Assembly (NCBI RefSeq): GCF_000633455.1
Contig: NZ_AYMG01000038.1
Span: 1-64,000, forward strand
Reading direction: 5' to 3'
Length of the DNA stretch: 64,000 nucleotides
DNA from: Pedobacter jeongneungensis
GTDB lineage: Bacteria; Bacteroidota; Bacteroidia; Sphingobacteriales; Sphingobacteriaceae
The position numbers and the translations under genes were made by a program. Below, piece by piece: positions 36,487 to 45,446 of the stretch; the first letter of the stretch is position 1, and each line of letters opens with the position of its first letter. The notes beneath the pieces were generated by a model. The model was not told the DNA's origin. It was given only the letters and a program-made list of their open reading frames with translations, and ran no database searches.

Positions 36487-38019
36487 ATGAAAATATTTAA
36501 GATAACACTTGCCATACTACTGATCAGCATACGATTATCCGCCCAGGTACAGACCAACCATTACCAGTACAATATTGACCTGTTGAATATCAAACACGAT
36601 CAGGTTAGCGTATCGTTTACGCCCCCCAAGAATAAAGTTAAAACAGGCACATTCGTTATGCCCAAGCTCGTTCCAGGATATTATGATGCTATGAATTTCG
36701 GCCAGTATGTATCAGATCTTAAAGCCTTTGACAAAAATGGAAAGGCCATTAACGTGACTAAAGTTGATACTAATACCTGGAAGGTGTCTGACCTGGAACA
36801 TGCAGTAAAGATCAGTTACCAGGTTGCCGATGGCTGGGAACATATCCTTCAGAACACTGGCGGCGCTAAGTCTCCGGCAAGCATGTTCCGAAAAGACAGC
36901 GTAGCCATCATCAATTATAATTCGTTATCAGGATACTTTAAGGAGCTCACAAATGCCGGTTTCAAAGTAACGGTTAAAAAGAATGCCAAATTTTATGCAT
37001 CCTCAGCCTTAAAATATCAGGTTATCAATGATACGACCGATGTGGTTTCAGCCTCAGATTACCGCCATCTTGTTGACGCACCGGTATTATATTGCGCACC
37101 GGATACGACCTGGTTAAAAGTTGGCAACACGAGGGTACTTATCTCATTTTATTCTGCCGAACATCAAAACCATTCAAAAATACTGGCAGAAAAGTTAAAG
37201 TCTATATTGGAAAACCAAATGGCATATCTCGGGGGGAAACTTCCAGTAAAGGAATATGCCTTTTTAATTTATCATGAATCCATCCCAAAAAATGGATTGC
37301 TGGGTGATGGTTTGGAACATAGCCATTCCACAGTATGTCTTTATGGCTCAAAAACGCTGGATAGGTTACCCAAAGCACTGATGGGTGTTGCATCACATGA
37401 GTTTTTTCATATTCTGACACCATTGAACATCCATTCTGAACAGATACAGAACTTCGACTTCTTAAATCCTAAACTATCCAGACACCTCTGGCTATATGAA
37501 GGAATGACGGAATATGCCACTATACACATGCCTGTCAAACAGCATATGATAAGCCTGGATGAGTTTGTTAAAACCATTAATGACAAAATTAAAGGTATGG
37601 CAGGATTTGACAACAATCTCTCCATGACCGAGATGAGCACCCAGGCTATCCAAAGGCAAGACCAGTACATGAACTTTTATCAAAAGGGAGCTTTAGTTGG
37701 CCTTTGCCTCGACATCCGTTTACGTGAACTTTCAAACGGAAAATCTGGCACGCAGGAGCTGATGCAGGCGTTAATGAAAAAATACGGACCCGAAAAACCA
37801 TTTAAAGATGAGGAACTGTTCGATGTCATCTCCACTTTGTCATTTCCACACATCCGCCAGTTTTTTCAGGATTACGTTGAAAACGGGCACCCCCTCCCCT
37901 TAGGAGCATACCTGCAAAAGGTCGGAATTAGTTATGATGAAAAAACGGGAACGGTTGGAATAATGAGTTCAGCATCCCCTGGCCAGCTATCTCTCAGGAA
38001 AGCATGGATTGGTATATAG
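36487..38019 (+). CDS. M61-family aminopeptidase, apparently without its PDZ domain
   Basis: An exported zinc aminopeptidase of 510 residues (signal ITLAILLISIRLSAQ). The N-terminal beta domain (YYDAMNFGQYVSDLKAFDKN) and catalytic domain are typical. HEFFH near residue 303 supplies the two zinc His and the catalytic Glu, and WLYEGMTEY carries the third zinc ligand. M61 enzymes usually continue into a C-terminal PDZ domain, but here the protein ends at GQLSLRKAWIGI soon after the YLQKVGISYDEKTG segment. The 250 bp after the stop do not restore a PDZ. The start at 36487 is chosen for the signal peptide. Confidence 0.82.
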   Translation: MKIFKITLAILLISIRLSAQVQTNHYQYNIDLLNIKHDQVSVSFTPPKNKVKTGTFVMPKLVPGYYDAMNFGQYVSDLKAFDKNGKAINVTKVDTNTWKVSDLEHAVKISYQVADGWEHILQNTGGAKSPASMFRKDSVAIINYNSLSGYFKELTNAGFKVTVKKNAKFYASSALKYQVINDTTDVVSASDYRHLVDAPVLYCAPDTTWLKVGNTRVLISFYSAEHQNHSKILAEKLKSILENQMAYLGGKLPVKEYAFLIYHESIPKNGLLGDGLEHSHSTVCLYGSKTLDRLPKALMGVASHEFFHILTPLNIHSEQIQNFDFLNPKLSRHLWLYEGMTEYATIHMPVKQHMISLDEFVKTINDKIKGMAGFDNNLSMTEMSTQAIQRQDQYMNFYQKGALVGLCLDIRLRELSNGKSGTQELMQALMKKYGPEKPFKDEELFDVISTLSFPHIRQFFQDYVENGHPLPLGAYLQKVGISYDEKTGTVGIMSSASPGQLSLRKAWIGI

Positions 38020-38270
38020 CCTTTACGGAAAGCAGTAGGCTTCCTATAAATACCCATATGAAAAAGGCATCCAGCTGATGTGGTTCGCAAAAGATATTTC
38101 ACGGACGGATCACAGTAGTGCTTCCATTTTCATTTTAAATAATTTAGCTAGTTTTAGGGAGGGATTATCATATCATAATTAGGTGCCTGCATTATGAATA
38201 TAATCTGGCAGAAAGCAGATTTAAATTTCAGCTTATCTAAAATCCCTCTTTAATAAAGGTAGAATACAAC

Positions 38271-39143
38271 ATGAAATCGAAACCAGCAATACCGGTCTAT
38301 AAAATATCTGACAGATCTTCCAAAGGAATACTGATTCGGCACTTTGGTGCAGATAGTTTAGATCGTGCTTATCTGGAAACCGCCCATCGGGACGATCACT
38401 ACGTCCTGGTTTTTCAACGGGGTGGAGAATCTTCCCTAATAGTAGATTTCAAAAGAATCAACCTGATTGGTACAACGATTTTTATCATCCTGCCCGGACA
38501 GGTACACTACGGTTTGGCAGCAGGTAATGCAAGCGTATATTTGCTGGCAATTGATCAGTATTTTGTAGATCAGGTTTTTCATCCTGTTTTTCACGACATC
38601 CATGGTAACCCGGAACCCATTTCTATCACTGAAGATAAGGGAAAGCTAATGGAAAATACCATTTTGTTACTGGATAATATATTAAGAAATGCCGACAGGG
38701 ATCAGTTTTATGAGGGCAACTTACAAGGTATTGCAAAAAGCTACCTAAGTTTTTTTGCTTCCAGTTATCATAATCATAAAAAATCAGTTTTTACTGATGA
38801 CTCCCGGCCTACGATAATAACCAGAGCATTTTTTGATCAGCTGCACGCAAATTTCAAGACTGTTAAAAGTCCATCTCAATATGCATCATTGTTGAGTATC
38901 ACACCAGCATACCTTAATGAGGCAGTAAAAAATACGACGGGCAAAACAGTTTCCTTATGGATAAAAGAACGTGTCATCACAGAAGCCAAAAGGATACTTT
39001 CACACACCCGGTTATCCGTAAAAGAAGTATCTCTGGAACTGGGATATTCAGACTGGACCTATTTTATCAGGATCTTCGGTAAATCTACAGGCAAAACACC
39101 AGGCCAGTTCCGCAAGGAAAATACCTTTCCTACCTCCCCTTAA
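38271..39143 (+). CDS. AraC-family transcriptional regulator
   Basis: A 290-residue regulator with an N-terminal cupin-like sensing domain (RDDHYVLVFQRGGESSLIVD, IILPGQVHYGLAA) and a C-terminal AraC double helix-turn-helix from about 190: YASLLSITPAYLNEAVKNTT and KEVSLELGYSDWTYFIRIFG. The SnoaL-like gene 100 bp downstream in the same direction may be its target. The inducer is unknown. Confidence 0.85.
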   Translation: MKSKPAIPVYKISDRSSKGILIRHFGADSLDRAYLETAHRDDHYVLVFQRGGESSLIVDFKRINLIGTTIFIILPGQVHYGLAAGNASVYLLAIDQYFVDQVFHPVFHDIHGNPEPISITEDKGKLMENTILLLDNILRNADRDQFYEGNLQGIAKSYLSFFASSYHNHKKSVFTDDSRPTIITRAFFDQLHANFKTVKSPSQYASLLSITPAYLNEAVKNTTGKTVSLWIKERVITEAKRILSHTRLSVKEVSLELGYSDWTYFIRIFGKSTGKTPGQFRKENTFPTSP

Positions 39144-39244
39144 GATAATTACCAAATAAATCCCCATAAAAGTCCATCTATTGCCGCATATCGTCTATCG
39201 GATTGCCTTCCTGTTAGCCTTTACTTTGTAGAAAAATAAACAAT

Positions 39245-39637
39245 ATGAAAGATTACAAAGAATTGGTTAAACAGGCATTTGCAGAAGTATTAGCCAACCC
39301 AACTTTTGACCGTAAAAAAATCGCTCAATATTTCTCTACAGATTATAAACAGTATGTTGACGGCCATGTACTGAATTACGAACAGTTTGTTGCCCATGTA
39401 GAATTGGTTAAAAAAAGAACCTCTAATTTGATTTTTGATTATGCAACTATAGTTCAGGAAGGAAACATTGTTTTTACCAACCATAAGGTAAGTGCAACAA
39501 TGGAGAATGGTGAGGTTTCGATAACCCACTTAATCGCGGAATTTCACATTGAAGAGGATAGAATTGTATATTGTAGCGAAATGTCGAGATTGGTTACTGG
39601 CAGAAAAGAAGATGGCGACCTGGGCTCTGCGCATTAA
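39245..39637 (+). CDS. SnoaL/NTF2-like fold protein
   Basis: A 130-residue protein with the helix-then-curved-sheet pattern of the SnoaL-like family: VKQAFAEVLANPTFDRKKIA, then YFSTDYKQYVDGHVLNYEQF, and a strand-rich end (HLIAEFHIEEDRIVYCSEMS). This family includes polyketide cyclases, isomerases and many binding proteins, and no catalytic assignment is possible. It follows an AraC regulator. A recombinase relic begins within 30 bp of its stop codon. Confidence 0.7.
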   Translation: MKDYKELVKQAFAEVLANPTFDRKKIAQYFSTDYKQYVDGHVLNYEQFVAHVELVKKRTSNLIFDYATIVQEGNIVFTNHKVSATMENGEVSITHLIAEFHIEEDRIVYCSEMSRLVTGRKEDGDLGSAH

Positions 39638-39662
39638 GCCTATCTTGAATGATGCGATTTTT

Positions 39663-39832
39663 ACATTAACTCAATTATTCCCAATTTTCACTAAATCTGC
39701 GATTAATGATAAGAGAAGGCTGATTGTTCGATGCTCCCCGAAAAATTCGATTTTGAAAGCTTACAACATCGAACCGCTTTAGTGAGCGAAACGTTTGAGC
39801 GTATCTACCTGATAAACAAGAAATCTAATTAA
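39663..39832 (+). pseudogene. Frameshifted C-terminal relic of a serine recombinase
   Basis: Two frames together read TLTQLFPIFTKSAINDKRRL and then, after a frame change near 39731, MLPEKFDFESLQHRTALVSE, ending at 39832. This parallels the C-terminal part of the recombinase at 60834 in this window (LTDLDLFYENSSVEGKRYLV, then CLFPEKMEYDGERYRTLLV). Only the end of the gene remains. It overlaps the last 8 bp of the AraC gene on the other strand. Confidence 0.6.
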
Positions 39833-40739
39833 AGGATTGTCTGAATTCCAAAGGTGAGACATTTGTCTTGGTTTTGAAAAGTTTGCTAAACGATTGTGAG
39901 TGCTCAAAGCCCAATTCATAAGCAATTTCCGAAACTGAAAGATTTGTGGTTGATAATCTTTCTTTAGCTTTTTCTATGATTGCGTGCTGAATGTGCTGTT
40001 GCGTGTTTAGGCCAGTCAATGAGCTCAACATGTCACTCAAATAGCGCTGCGATAATTTTAATTCCGTACTGATATATTTTACGGTAGGTAAGCCGTTTTT
40101 CAGACTGTTTTCTTCTTCGAAATAGTTGTCTAAAAGTTTGTCCAAGGAAGTGATGATGTCGTGATTAACTGCTTTTCTTGTAATAAATTGCCTGTTGTAA
40201 AAACGATTACTGTAATTCAATAATAATTCTATCTGCGATACCAACACATCCTGACTGAAATGGTCAATATTGTTGCCTAATTCATTGGCTATTGTAGCAA
40301 ATAAATTGGCTATAATTTCTTTTTCCTTTGCTGATAAAAACAAGGCTTCTGAAACATCGTAAGAAAAAAAGCCATACTGATTTATTGTTTTTCCCAATGG
40401 GTAATTTCGGATGAAGTCCGGATGAAAATACAAAGCGATTCCTTCGTAGCTTTCTGTTTCTTCGGGCGAAAATACGATTTGTTTTGGCTTTAAAAACGCT
40501 AATCCACCTTCTTCAAAATCGTAATGGCCCTGTCCGTATTTTATTTGCCCTGTGAATGTTAGTTTAAAGGAAATTTTGTAAAAATCAAGACTTATTTTTT
40601 CTCCTTTTGGAAACATTTCAATCGAAACATTATGATAATCAACTAGTGTAATCAACGGGTGCAACGGCGCCGGAAGTCCCAGCACACGCACCAATTGCGA
40701 TATACTATTGATGTTATTGATTTTGGATTGTTGCTGCAT
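39825..40739 (-). CDS. AraC-family transcriptional regulator, third gene of the AKR-SDR operon
   Basis: A 304-residue regulator with a sensing domain (FLKPKQIVFSPEETESYEGI) and C-terminal helix-turn-helix pair about 205-300: VKYISTELKLSQRYLSDMLS and ELGFEHSQSFSKLFKTKTNV. It lies 19 bp after the SDR gene on the same strand, so it probably belongs to the operon and controls it. Regulators of this type next to AKR/SDR pairs often respond to aldehydes or quinones, which is an inference here. Confidence 0.85.
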   Translation of the reverse strand: MQQQSKINNINSISQLVRVLGLPAPLHPLITLVDYHNVSIEMFPKGEKISLDFYKISFKLTFTGQIKYGQGHYDFEEGGLAFLKPKQIVFSPEETESYEGIALYFHPDFIRNYPLGKTINQYGFFSYDVSEALFLSAKEKEIIANLFATIANELGNNIDHFSQDVLVSQIELLLNYSNRFYNRQFITRKAVNHDIITSLDKLLDNYFEEENSLKNGLPTVKYISTELKLSQRYLSDMLSSLTGLNTQQHIQHAIIEKAKERLSTTNLSVSEIAYELGFEHSQSFSKLFKTKTNVSPLEFRQSFN

Positions 40740-40758
40740 TTTTCTTTTACGAATTTAA

Positions 40759-41496
40759 TCAATTTTGTTTTGACGGGCGAATAACAATATCCCCAATTTC
40801 AACATCCTTTGGTTGACTTATCGCATAAATTACAGCATTAGCAATTGCTATGGGATTTATGGCAATCTGTTCCATTCCTTGTTGAACAGCTGTTTTCATT
40901 TCTTGGTTTTTGATATTATTCGCAAAATCTGTTTTCACAAATCCGGGCGAGATACCTGTAATGCGTATGTTTCCGTCTGACTCCTGACGGAATGCTTCTG
41001 CAATGGTACGGATGGCATTTTTAGTTCCCGCATAAACGCCCTGCATTGGAACAATCTTTATTCCTGAAGTTGAAATGATATTAACAATATGTCCCGCCTG
41101 TTGTTGTTTGAAAACAGGAATCGCAGCCGCCATCCCGTACAGAACGCCTTTGAGGTTAACATCGATCATTTCTTCCCAACCTTTAATATCCAACTCGTCA
41201 ATGCGGGCTAATTGGCTGACACCTGCATTGTTTACAATGACATCCAATTTTCCATACTGCTCAAATGCTGTATTGACCAATCTAACCAAATCAGCGCTAT
41301 TCTTTACATCAATTTGAGCACAGGTGGCTTCACCACCTGTGCTTTTAATTTCGTCAACGATTTGTTGTAACTTATCTATCCGCCTTGCACCCAAGATAAC
41401 CTTTGCACCATTTTTTGCTAATTCTATTGCAATGGCTTTACCCATTCCGCTGCTAGCCCCTGTAACAGCGACTACTTTTCCTTTAATATTTTGCAT
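40759..41496 (-). CDS. Short-chain dehydrogenase/reductase
   Basis: A cytoplasmic NAD(P)-dependent oxidoreductase of 245 residues. The Rossmann motif TGASSGMGKAIAIE is at residues 13-26; NNAGVS follows and the catalytic Tyr and Lys are in YAGTKNA with the preceding Ser in IISTSG. GARRIDK after strand 2 suggests NADPH preference. It lies between an aldo/keto reductase (12 bp upstream) and an AraC regulator (19 bp downstream), forming a probable three-gene operon for carbonyl reduction. The substrate is unknown. Confidence 0.9.
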   Translation of the reverse strand: MQNIKGKVVAVTGASSGMGKAIAIELAKNGAKVILGARRIDKLQQIVDEIKSTGGEATCAQIDVKNSADLVRLVNTAFEQYGKLDVIVNNAGVSQLARIDELDIKGWEEMIDVNLKGVLYGMAAAIPVFKQQQAGHIVNIISTSGIKIVPMQGVYAGTKNAIRTIAEAFRQESDGNIRITGISPGFVKTDFANNIKNQEMKTAVQQGMEQIAINPIAIANAVIYAISQPKDVEIGDIVIRPSKQN

Positions 41497-41508
41497 TGCT
41501 ATTAGTTT

Positions 41509-42486
41509 TTATTTGTCTATCTGTTTTTCTAAAAATTCGGGATAGCGTTCGCCCACAATTGTAATCCCATCCACTGTGGTGTCAATTTTCGCAAGTTCAT
41601 CAGCAGTCAATACAACATTTGTACTGCCAATGTTTTCCACTAAGCGATGCAATTTCGTAGTCCCGGGGATTGGCGCTATCCAGGGCTTTTGAGCTAAAAG
41701 CCAGGCCAATGCCAATTGTCCGGTCGTCACATTTTTTTGTTGGGCAATCTCAGAGAGTGCGTCAACCAAAACCATATTAGCCTTTATATTTTCTTCAGTG
41801 AAGCGGGGAATAATATTTCTGCGGTCGATATCTTCCAATTTTTTGTTTATGATGCCTGTGAGAAAGCCTTTGCCTAAAGGACTGAAGGGAACGAAACCTA
41901 TTCCTAATTCTTCTAATGTTGGTATAATTTCATCTTCTGGTTCTCGCCAAAACAAAGAATATTCACTTTGTAATGCTGATACAGGCTGAATCGAATGTGC
42001 TTTTCGGATCGTTTTGGCACTTGCTTCCGATAAACCGAAATATTTTACCTTGCCCTCCTGGATTAGGTCTTTAACTGTTCCGGCAACATCTTCTATCGGA
42101 ACATTAGGGTCAACTCTGTGCTGATAAAGCAGATCAATGTAATCTGTTTTTAATCTTTTTAAAGATGCTTCGGTTACTGCTCTAATCGTTTCCGGTCTGC
42201 TGTCCAGACCTACTGCCGGCCTGGCATCTTTACAACCAAATTTCGTAGCAATCACTACATCTTTTCTGTAAGGCTGTAATGCCTCACCAACAAGTTCTTC
42301 GTTGGTATAAGGTCCGTATGCCTCGGCGGTATCAAAAAATGTAATGCCTCTTTCAACTGCATTGTGTAGTAACTTAATGGCCTCTTTGTTATCAAGCCCC
42401 TTGCCATCCAAAAAGTTTAAACCCATACAACCAAAGCCTAATGCGGAGACTTCCAATCCACTATTTCCTAATTTTCTTTTTTGCAT
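41509..42486 (-). CDS. Aldo/keto reductase
   Basis: A 325-residue (beta/alpha)8 NADPH-dependent oxidoreductase. The catalytic tetrad is visible: Asp in FFDTAEAYGPYTNEEL with Tyr in the same motif, Lys in VIATKFG, and His in LLYQHRVDP. The subfamily resembles YajO/GSP69-type AKRs acting on aldehydes (start KLGNSGLEVSALGFGCMGLN). First gene of the operon with the SDR and AraC genes. Confidence 0.9.
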   Translation of the reverse strand: MQKRKLGNSGLEVSALGFGCMGLNFLDGKGLDNKEAIKLLHNAVERGITFFDTAEAYGPYTNEELVGEALQPYRKDVVIATKFGCKDARPAVGLDSRPETIRAVTEASLKRLKTDYIDLLYQHRVDPNVPIEDVAGTVKDLIQEGKVKYFGLSEASAKTIRKAHSIQPVSALQSEYSLFWREPEDEIIPTLEELGIGFVPFSPLGKGFLTGIINKKLEDIDRRNIIPRFTEENIKANMVLVDALSEIAQQKNVTTGQLALAWLLAQKPWIAPIPGTTKLHRLVENIGSTNVVLTADELAKIDTTVDGITIVGERYPEFLEKQIDK

Positions 42487-42780
42487 AATTCCTTTTTTTG
42501 ATTGTCTCTAAGACTGAATAAATTTCAAGAACAAAATTCCTGATTGTCGTTCTGTAAAAAGTAGCCCAATTGGTATTTGTTGTAGTCAGATTTCCAAATG
42601 TCGTATAGAGGATAAAATCTACGGAAAATAATTTTTGGCATAATACCCCTCTAATATAGTCGATTTCACACATCACTTAACGTTATACTAATTTCGACCT
42701 TTGTGTATAGATGAACTTAATTGAGCGGATCTTTAAATAAAAAAAAATAACTAGAAACATCATTATCAACTTATCATCCA

Positions 42781-43083
42781 ATGAAAAACAATATCAATCC
42801 GGCATTACAAGAGTTAAAGCAATTTATTGGCACATGGGAAATGGAAATATCAAATGCGTCTTTCTTACCGGATGCCAGTGCAGTTATTAAAGCAAGCGCA
42901 TCCTTTGAATGGTTTGAAGAAGGTGAATTTTTAATTTTTCGGCAGGGCACAAAAAATAAGGAAACACCGTGGGCGATATGGTTTATTGGTCATGATAAAG
43001 ATCTTTTGTTTGATCCTCGTCGCCAACAAGGTATATCACTACCGAGTAAAGCCGTTTCCAATACGAATCGAAAACATATTTAA
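42781..43083 (+). CDS. Truncated small beta-barrel (lipocalin-like) protein
   Basis: A 100-residue product beginning ALQELKQFIGTWEMEISNAS and continuing FEWFEEGEFLIFRQGTKN, a pattern of small lipocalin/nitrobindin-like barrels of about 150-180 residues. After AIWFIGHDKDLLFDP the sequence turns into low-information residues and stops, so the C-terminal strands are missing. It is probably a 3'-truncated gene. It starts a stretch of damaged genes. Family assignment is by general pattern only. Confidence 0.4.
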   Translation: MKNNINPALQELKQFIGTWEMEISNASFLPDASAVIKASASFEWFEEGEFLIFRQGTKNKETPWAIWFIGHDKDLLFDPRRQQGISLPSKAVSNTNRKHI

Positions 43084-43228
43084 ATGCCCCCTCATCCCCA
43101 GACCGGATTGCCTGTAAAAGTTCAATATCAGGTTTGTTACTTCTTACCAAGCAGGTAATCCCCTGATTAACTAAGGAAAACTTTATACATTATGTGTTTT
43201 ATAAAAATTCTTTCCTAAAAATAATGAA

Positions 43229-43648
43229 ATGTCCAAACTATTAGAAAATATTAGCCAAGTTATAAACCTCGGTGCTGAGGAGAAAAAAAAGATAGAAAGT
43301 GTGTTTGTTCCTACATCTCTGGGAAAAGGGGACAAGTGGATTATAGAGGGCAAAGTATGTTAGCACGTTGCGTTTTTAAACTAGCGGAAAACTTCGACTT
43401 TATTGCAATAATATTCCTGTGATACAACAACCTGCCATTTTTTTATGCCCGATATCGTTGTATCCTCGTTTACCAGCTTTTTAACCAACACCCCTTCAGC
43501 CAAGAATATTATTGCAATAGAAGATAATGAGCTACTTATCATTGCTAAAGAAGAACTAGAGGCACATTCAATTGAGATCCCGAAACTTCAAATTTGGCGG
43601 ATTCTTTACCCCCACACGAATGCGGTTTTTACGAATTGCCCTTGCTGA
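43229..43648 (+). pseudogene. Broken Crp/Fnr-family regulator gene
   Basis: Three frames together make the N-terminal two thirds of a cyclic-nucleotide-binding regulator. 43229-43363 reads MSKLLENISQVINLGAEEKK to EGKVC and stops. A second frame near 43380-43450 reads TSGKLRLYCNN and on to AIFLCP. A third from 43445 reads DIVVSSFTSFLTNTPSAKNI, then AIEDNELLIIAKEELEA. At least two frame disruptions are needed, and the helix-turn-helix part is missing. The order and content match the Bacteroidota Crp/Fnr type. Confidence 0.75.
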
Positions 43649-43800
43649 CGCTATTGGGATCGCAAAAATTTTAAAGCCCTAAACACAAACTGAACGGGCT
43701 GCTGAAATTTAGCTCAACAAGATGATACAAAAATCAAAAAGGGCATGTGAAAGGCGCAAGCATCGACTTTCAGGTGAGCATTTATTGCTGATATTTCAAA

Positions 43801-43828
43801 GAAGGAGGTTAAAAATCCCTCCTCCTTC
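43801..43828. terminator. Hairpin downstream of the broken Crp/Fnr gene
   Basis: GAAGGAGG at 43801-43808 pairs with CCTCCTTC at 43821-43828 over a 12-base loop. No T-run follows, so this may be an inactive terminator or a simple palindrome. Confidence 0.35.
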
Positions 43829-44075
43829 AGATACCATAGGCTTCCGACAGCTTGGTAAGCACTAAAAAGTTGAAATGACGAATTTAAAATTAAACCATTA
43901 TTTCAATCGTAAAATCTTGAATTATTAAAATTCATGCAACATTTTTATGTGAACGACCATTTTTTTATGTGAACTACCTGTACCGCTATGCGAAAGACTT
44001 CTAAAACAGCTAAGAATTGCTAATTAAAAATACAATTATTATTTTAGCCATGTACTCAGCCGAAACTATTTCACT

Positions 44076-44806
44076 ATGGAACTAAAATGCGTAATCATCG
44101 ATAATGAAAACTACATACTAAGACAAATAGAGGAACTTATCTTATGACGCCAGGAGTCATCCACGAAAAAAGTTTTGATAATGCTTATGATGCCTTAACC
44201 TATTTATATGATCAGAAGCATGTTGATATCGTTTTTTTAAATATTGAAATGCCGCAGATCAGTGGCATTGAAGCCGCAAAACTACTTAGGCCTTACTGCG
44301 ATTTTTTGGTATTCGTTACAGGAAAAGTGGAATACGGAGCGGAAAGTTTTGAAATCGGAGTAGATGGTTATTTACTTAAACCGGTAAGCGACGTCAAATT
44401 TATTCAGCAGGTTCAGCGCCTCCTGGAAACAAAGTCAAATGAAGCATCCACTAAAAATCCAGATAACTTCTTACTGGTGAAGGGAGGTTCAAAGCATAAA
44501 TATGTCAGCATACCACTCGACAAGATCCTATACATCAAATCAATGTCTAATTATATACAGGTTTTCTTAACTGATGAAGAACACATAAGCTACCATACCC
44601 TAAAGCATATAGAGGAAGCTATCGGGGATCGGACTGAATTCCTGAGAATCAACAGGTCTGAAATTATATCCTTTAACCATGTCAAGCAGGTTGATGGATA
44701 CCAAATCTTAATGAATAACGGAAAAAAATTTACGGTAAGCAGAAGTTATAAAGATAAATTTGATGAATTTTTGCGCGGCCGCTTACCGGGGCCAGGAATC
44801 AGATAA
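44076..44806 (+). pseudogene. Frameshifted LytTR response regulator with Asn at the phosphorylation site
   Basis: The start at 44076 opens a receiver N-terminus (MELKCVIIDNENYILRQIEE) that hits a stop at 44143. The continuation MTPGVIHEKSFDNAYDALTY is in another frame from 44144 and runs through the LytTR domain (KYVSIPLDKILYIKSMSNYI, RINRSEIISFN) to 44806. One deleted or two inserted bases near 44135-44143 explain this. In addition the phospho-acceptor in VFLNIEMPQISG is Asn instead of Asp, while the Lys of LKPVSD is kept. Translation could still restart at 44144, giving a 220-residue protein with a defective receiver. Confidence 0.75.
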
Positions 44807-44848
44807 ACGGCAATCCAGCCTCTGGGTGGGTTGACTACAGGGCCCCAG

Positions 44849-44913
44849 GTAGATCCATACGATCTAGAGTATCATTTAACCCAATGACAATTATCTATCA
44901 GACAAACCACTAT
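44849..44913. repeat. Copy A of a 60-65 bp repeated upstream element
   Basis: 44853-44913 matches 50514-50573 with one indel and several substitutions, ending in an identical TTATCTATCAGACAAACC. This copy lies 77 bp before the DUF6326 gene. See the second copy at 50510. Confidence 0.7.
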
Positions 44914-44989
44914 TCGGAAAAAAATTTATCCTAATTGCAACCATATGAGAAATAATTTCGTCTAACCTGGATACAATACTCTTAATGGT

Positions 44990-45439
44990 ATGAATAATCT
45001 AAACAAACCTGCTTTTAAAGATTTTGAAATCAATCCGAAAATTAAGCTTTCAGCACTTTGGACTGCCGTAACACTCTGTTATCTATATGGTGACTATTTC
45101 GAACTATATGTGCCACACAAAGCCGAAGGACTTATTAATGGTGACAATCTACTAAACAGTCCTGTTAAACTTTTTTCTGCTGCGGTATTGCTGGCCATTC
45201 CGGCATTAATGGTTTTAATTTCTATTTTATTAAAACCACAGCTCAACAGGTTACTGAACATTTTTTTCGGAGTAGTTTACAGCACCATCATGATCCTGAT
45301 TGCTTTCACTTCATTAACTGAGTGGCGGACATTTTATGTTTTTCTAGCGGTAGTAGAGAGTTTCATCACTACCCTTATTATCTATTACGCCTGGACCTGG
45401 CCAAAGAAAGACGCATCAATTCAAACAGATTTACACTAA
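44990..45439 (+). CDS. DUF6326-type four-helix membrane protein
   Basis: A 149-residue protein with four hydrophobic helices (KLFSAAVLLAIPALMVLISI is the second) and the opening KIKLSALWTAVTLCYLYGDY, typical of the DUF6326 group. The function is unknown. It lies 7 bp before the DUF4386 gene and is probably co-transcribed. The repeated element A lies just upstream. Confidence 0.75.
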   Translation: MNNLNKPAFKDFEINPKIKLSALWTAVTLCYLYGDYFELYVPHKAEGLINGDNLLNSPVKLFSAAVLLAIPALMVLISILLKPQLNRLLNIFFGVVYSTIMILIAFTSLTEWRTFYVFLAVVESFITTLIIYYAWTWPKKDASIQTDLH

Positions 45440-45446
45440 AAAAAGA

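Noticed and set aside
42461..42676. A 71-codon minus-strand frame upstream of the aldo/keto reductase
   Set aside because: It overlaps the start of the reductase gene in another frame and has no recognisable features.
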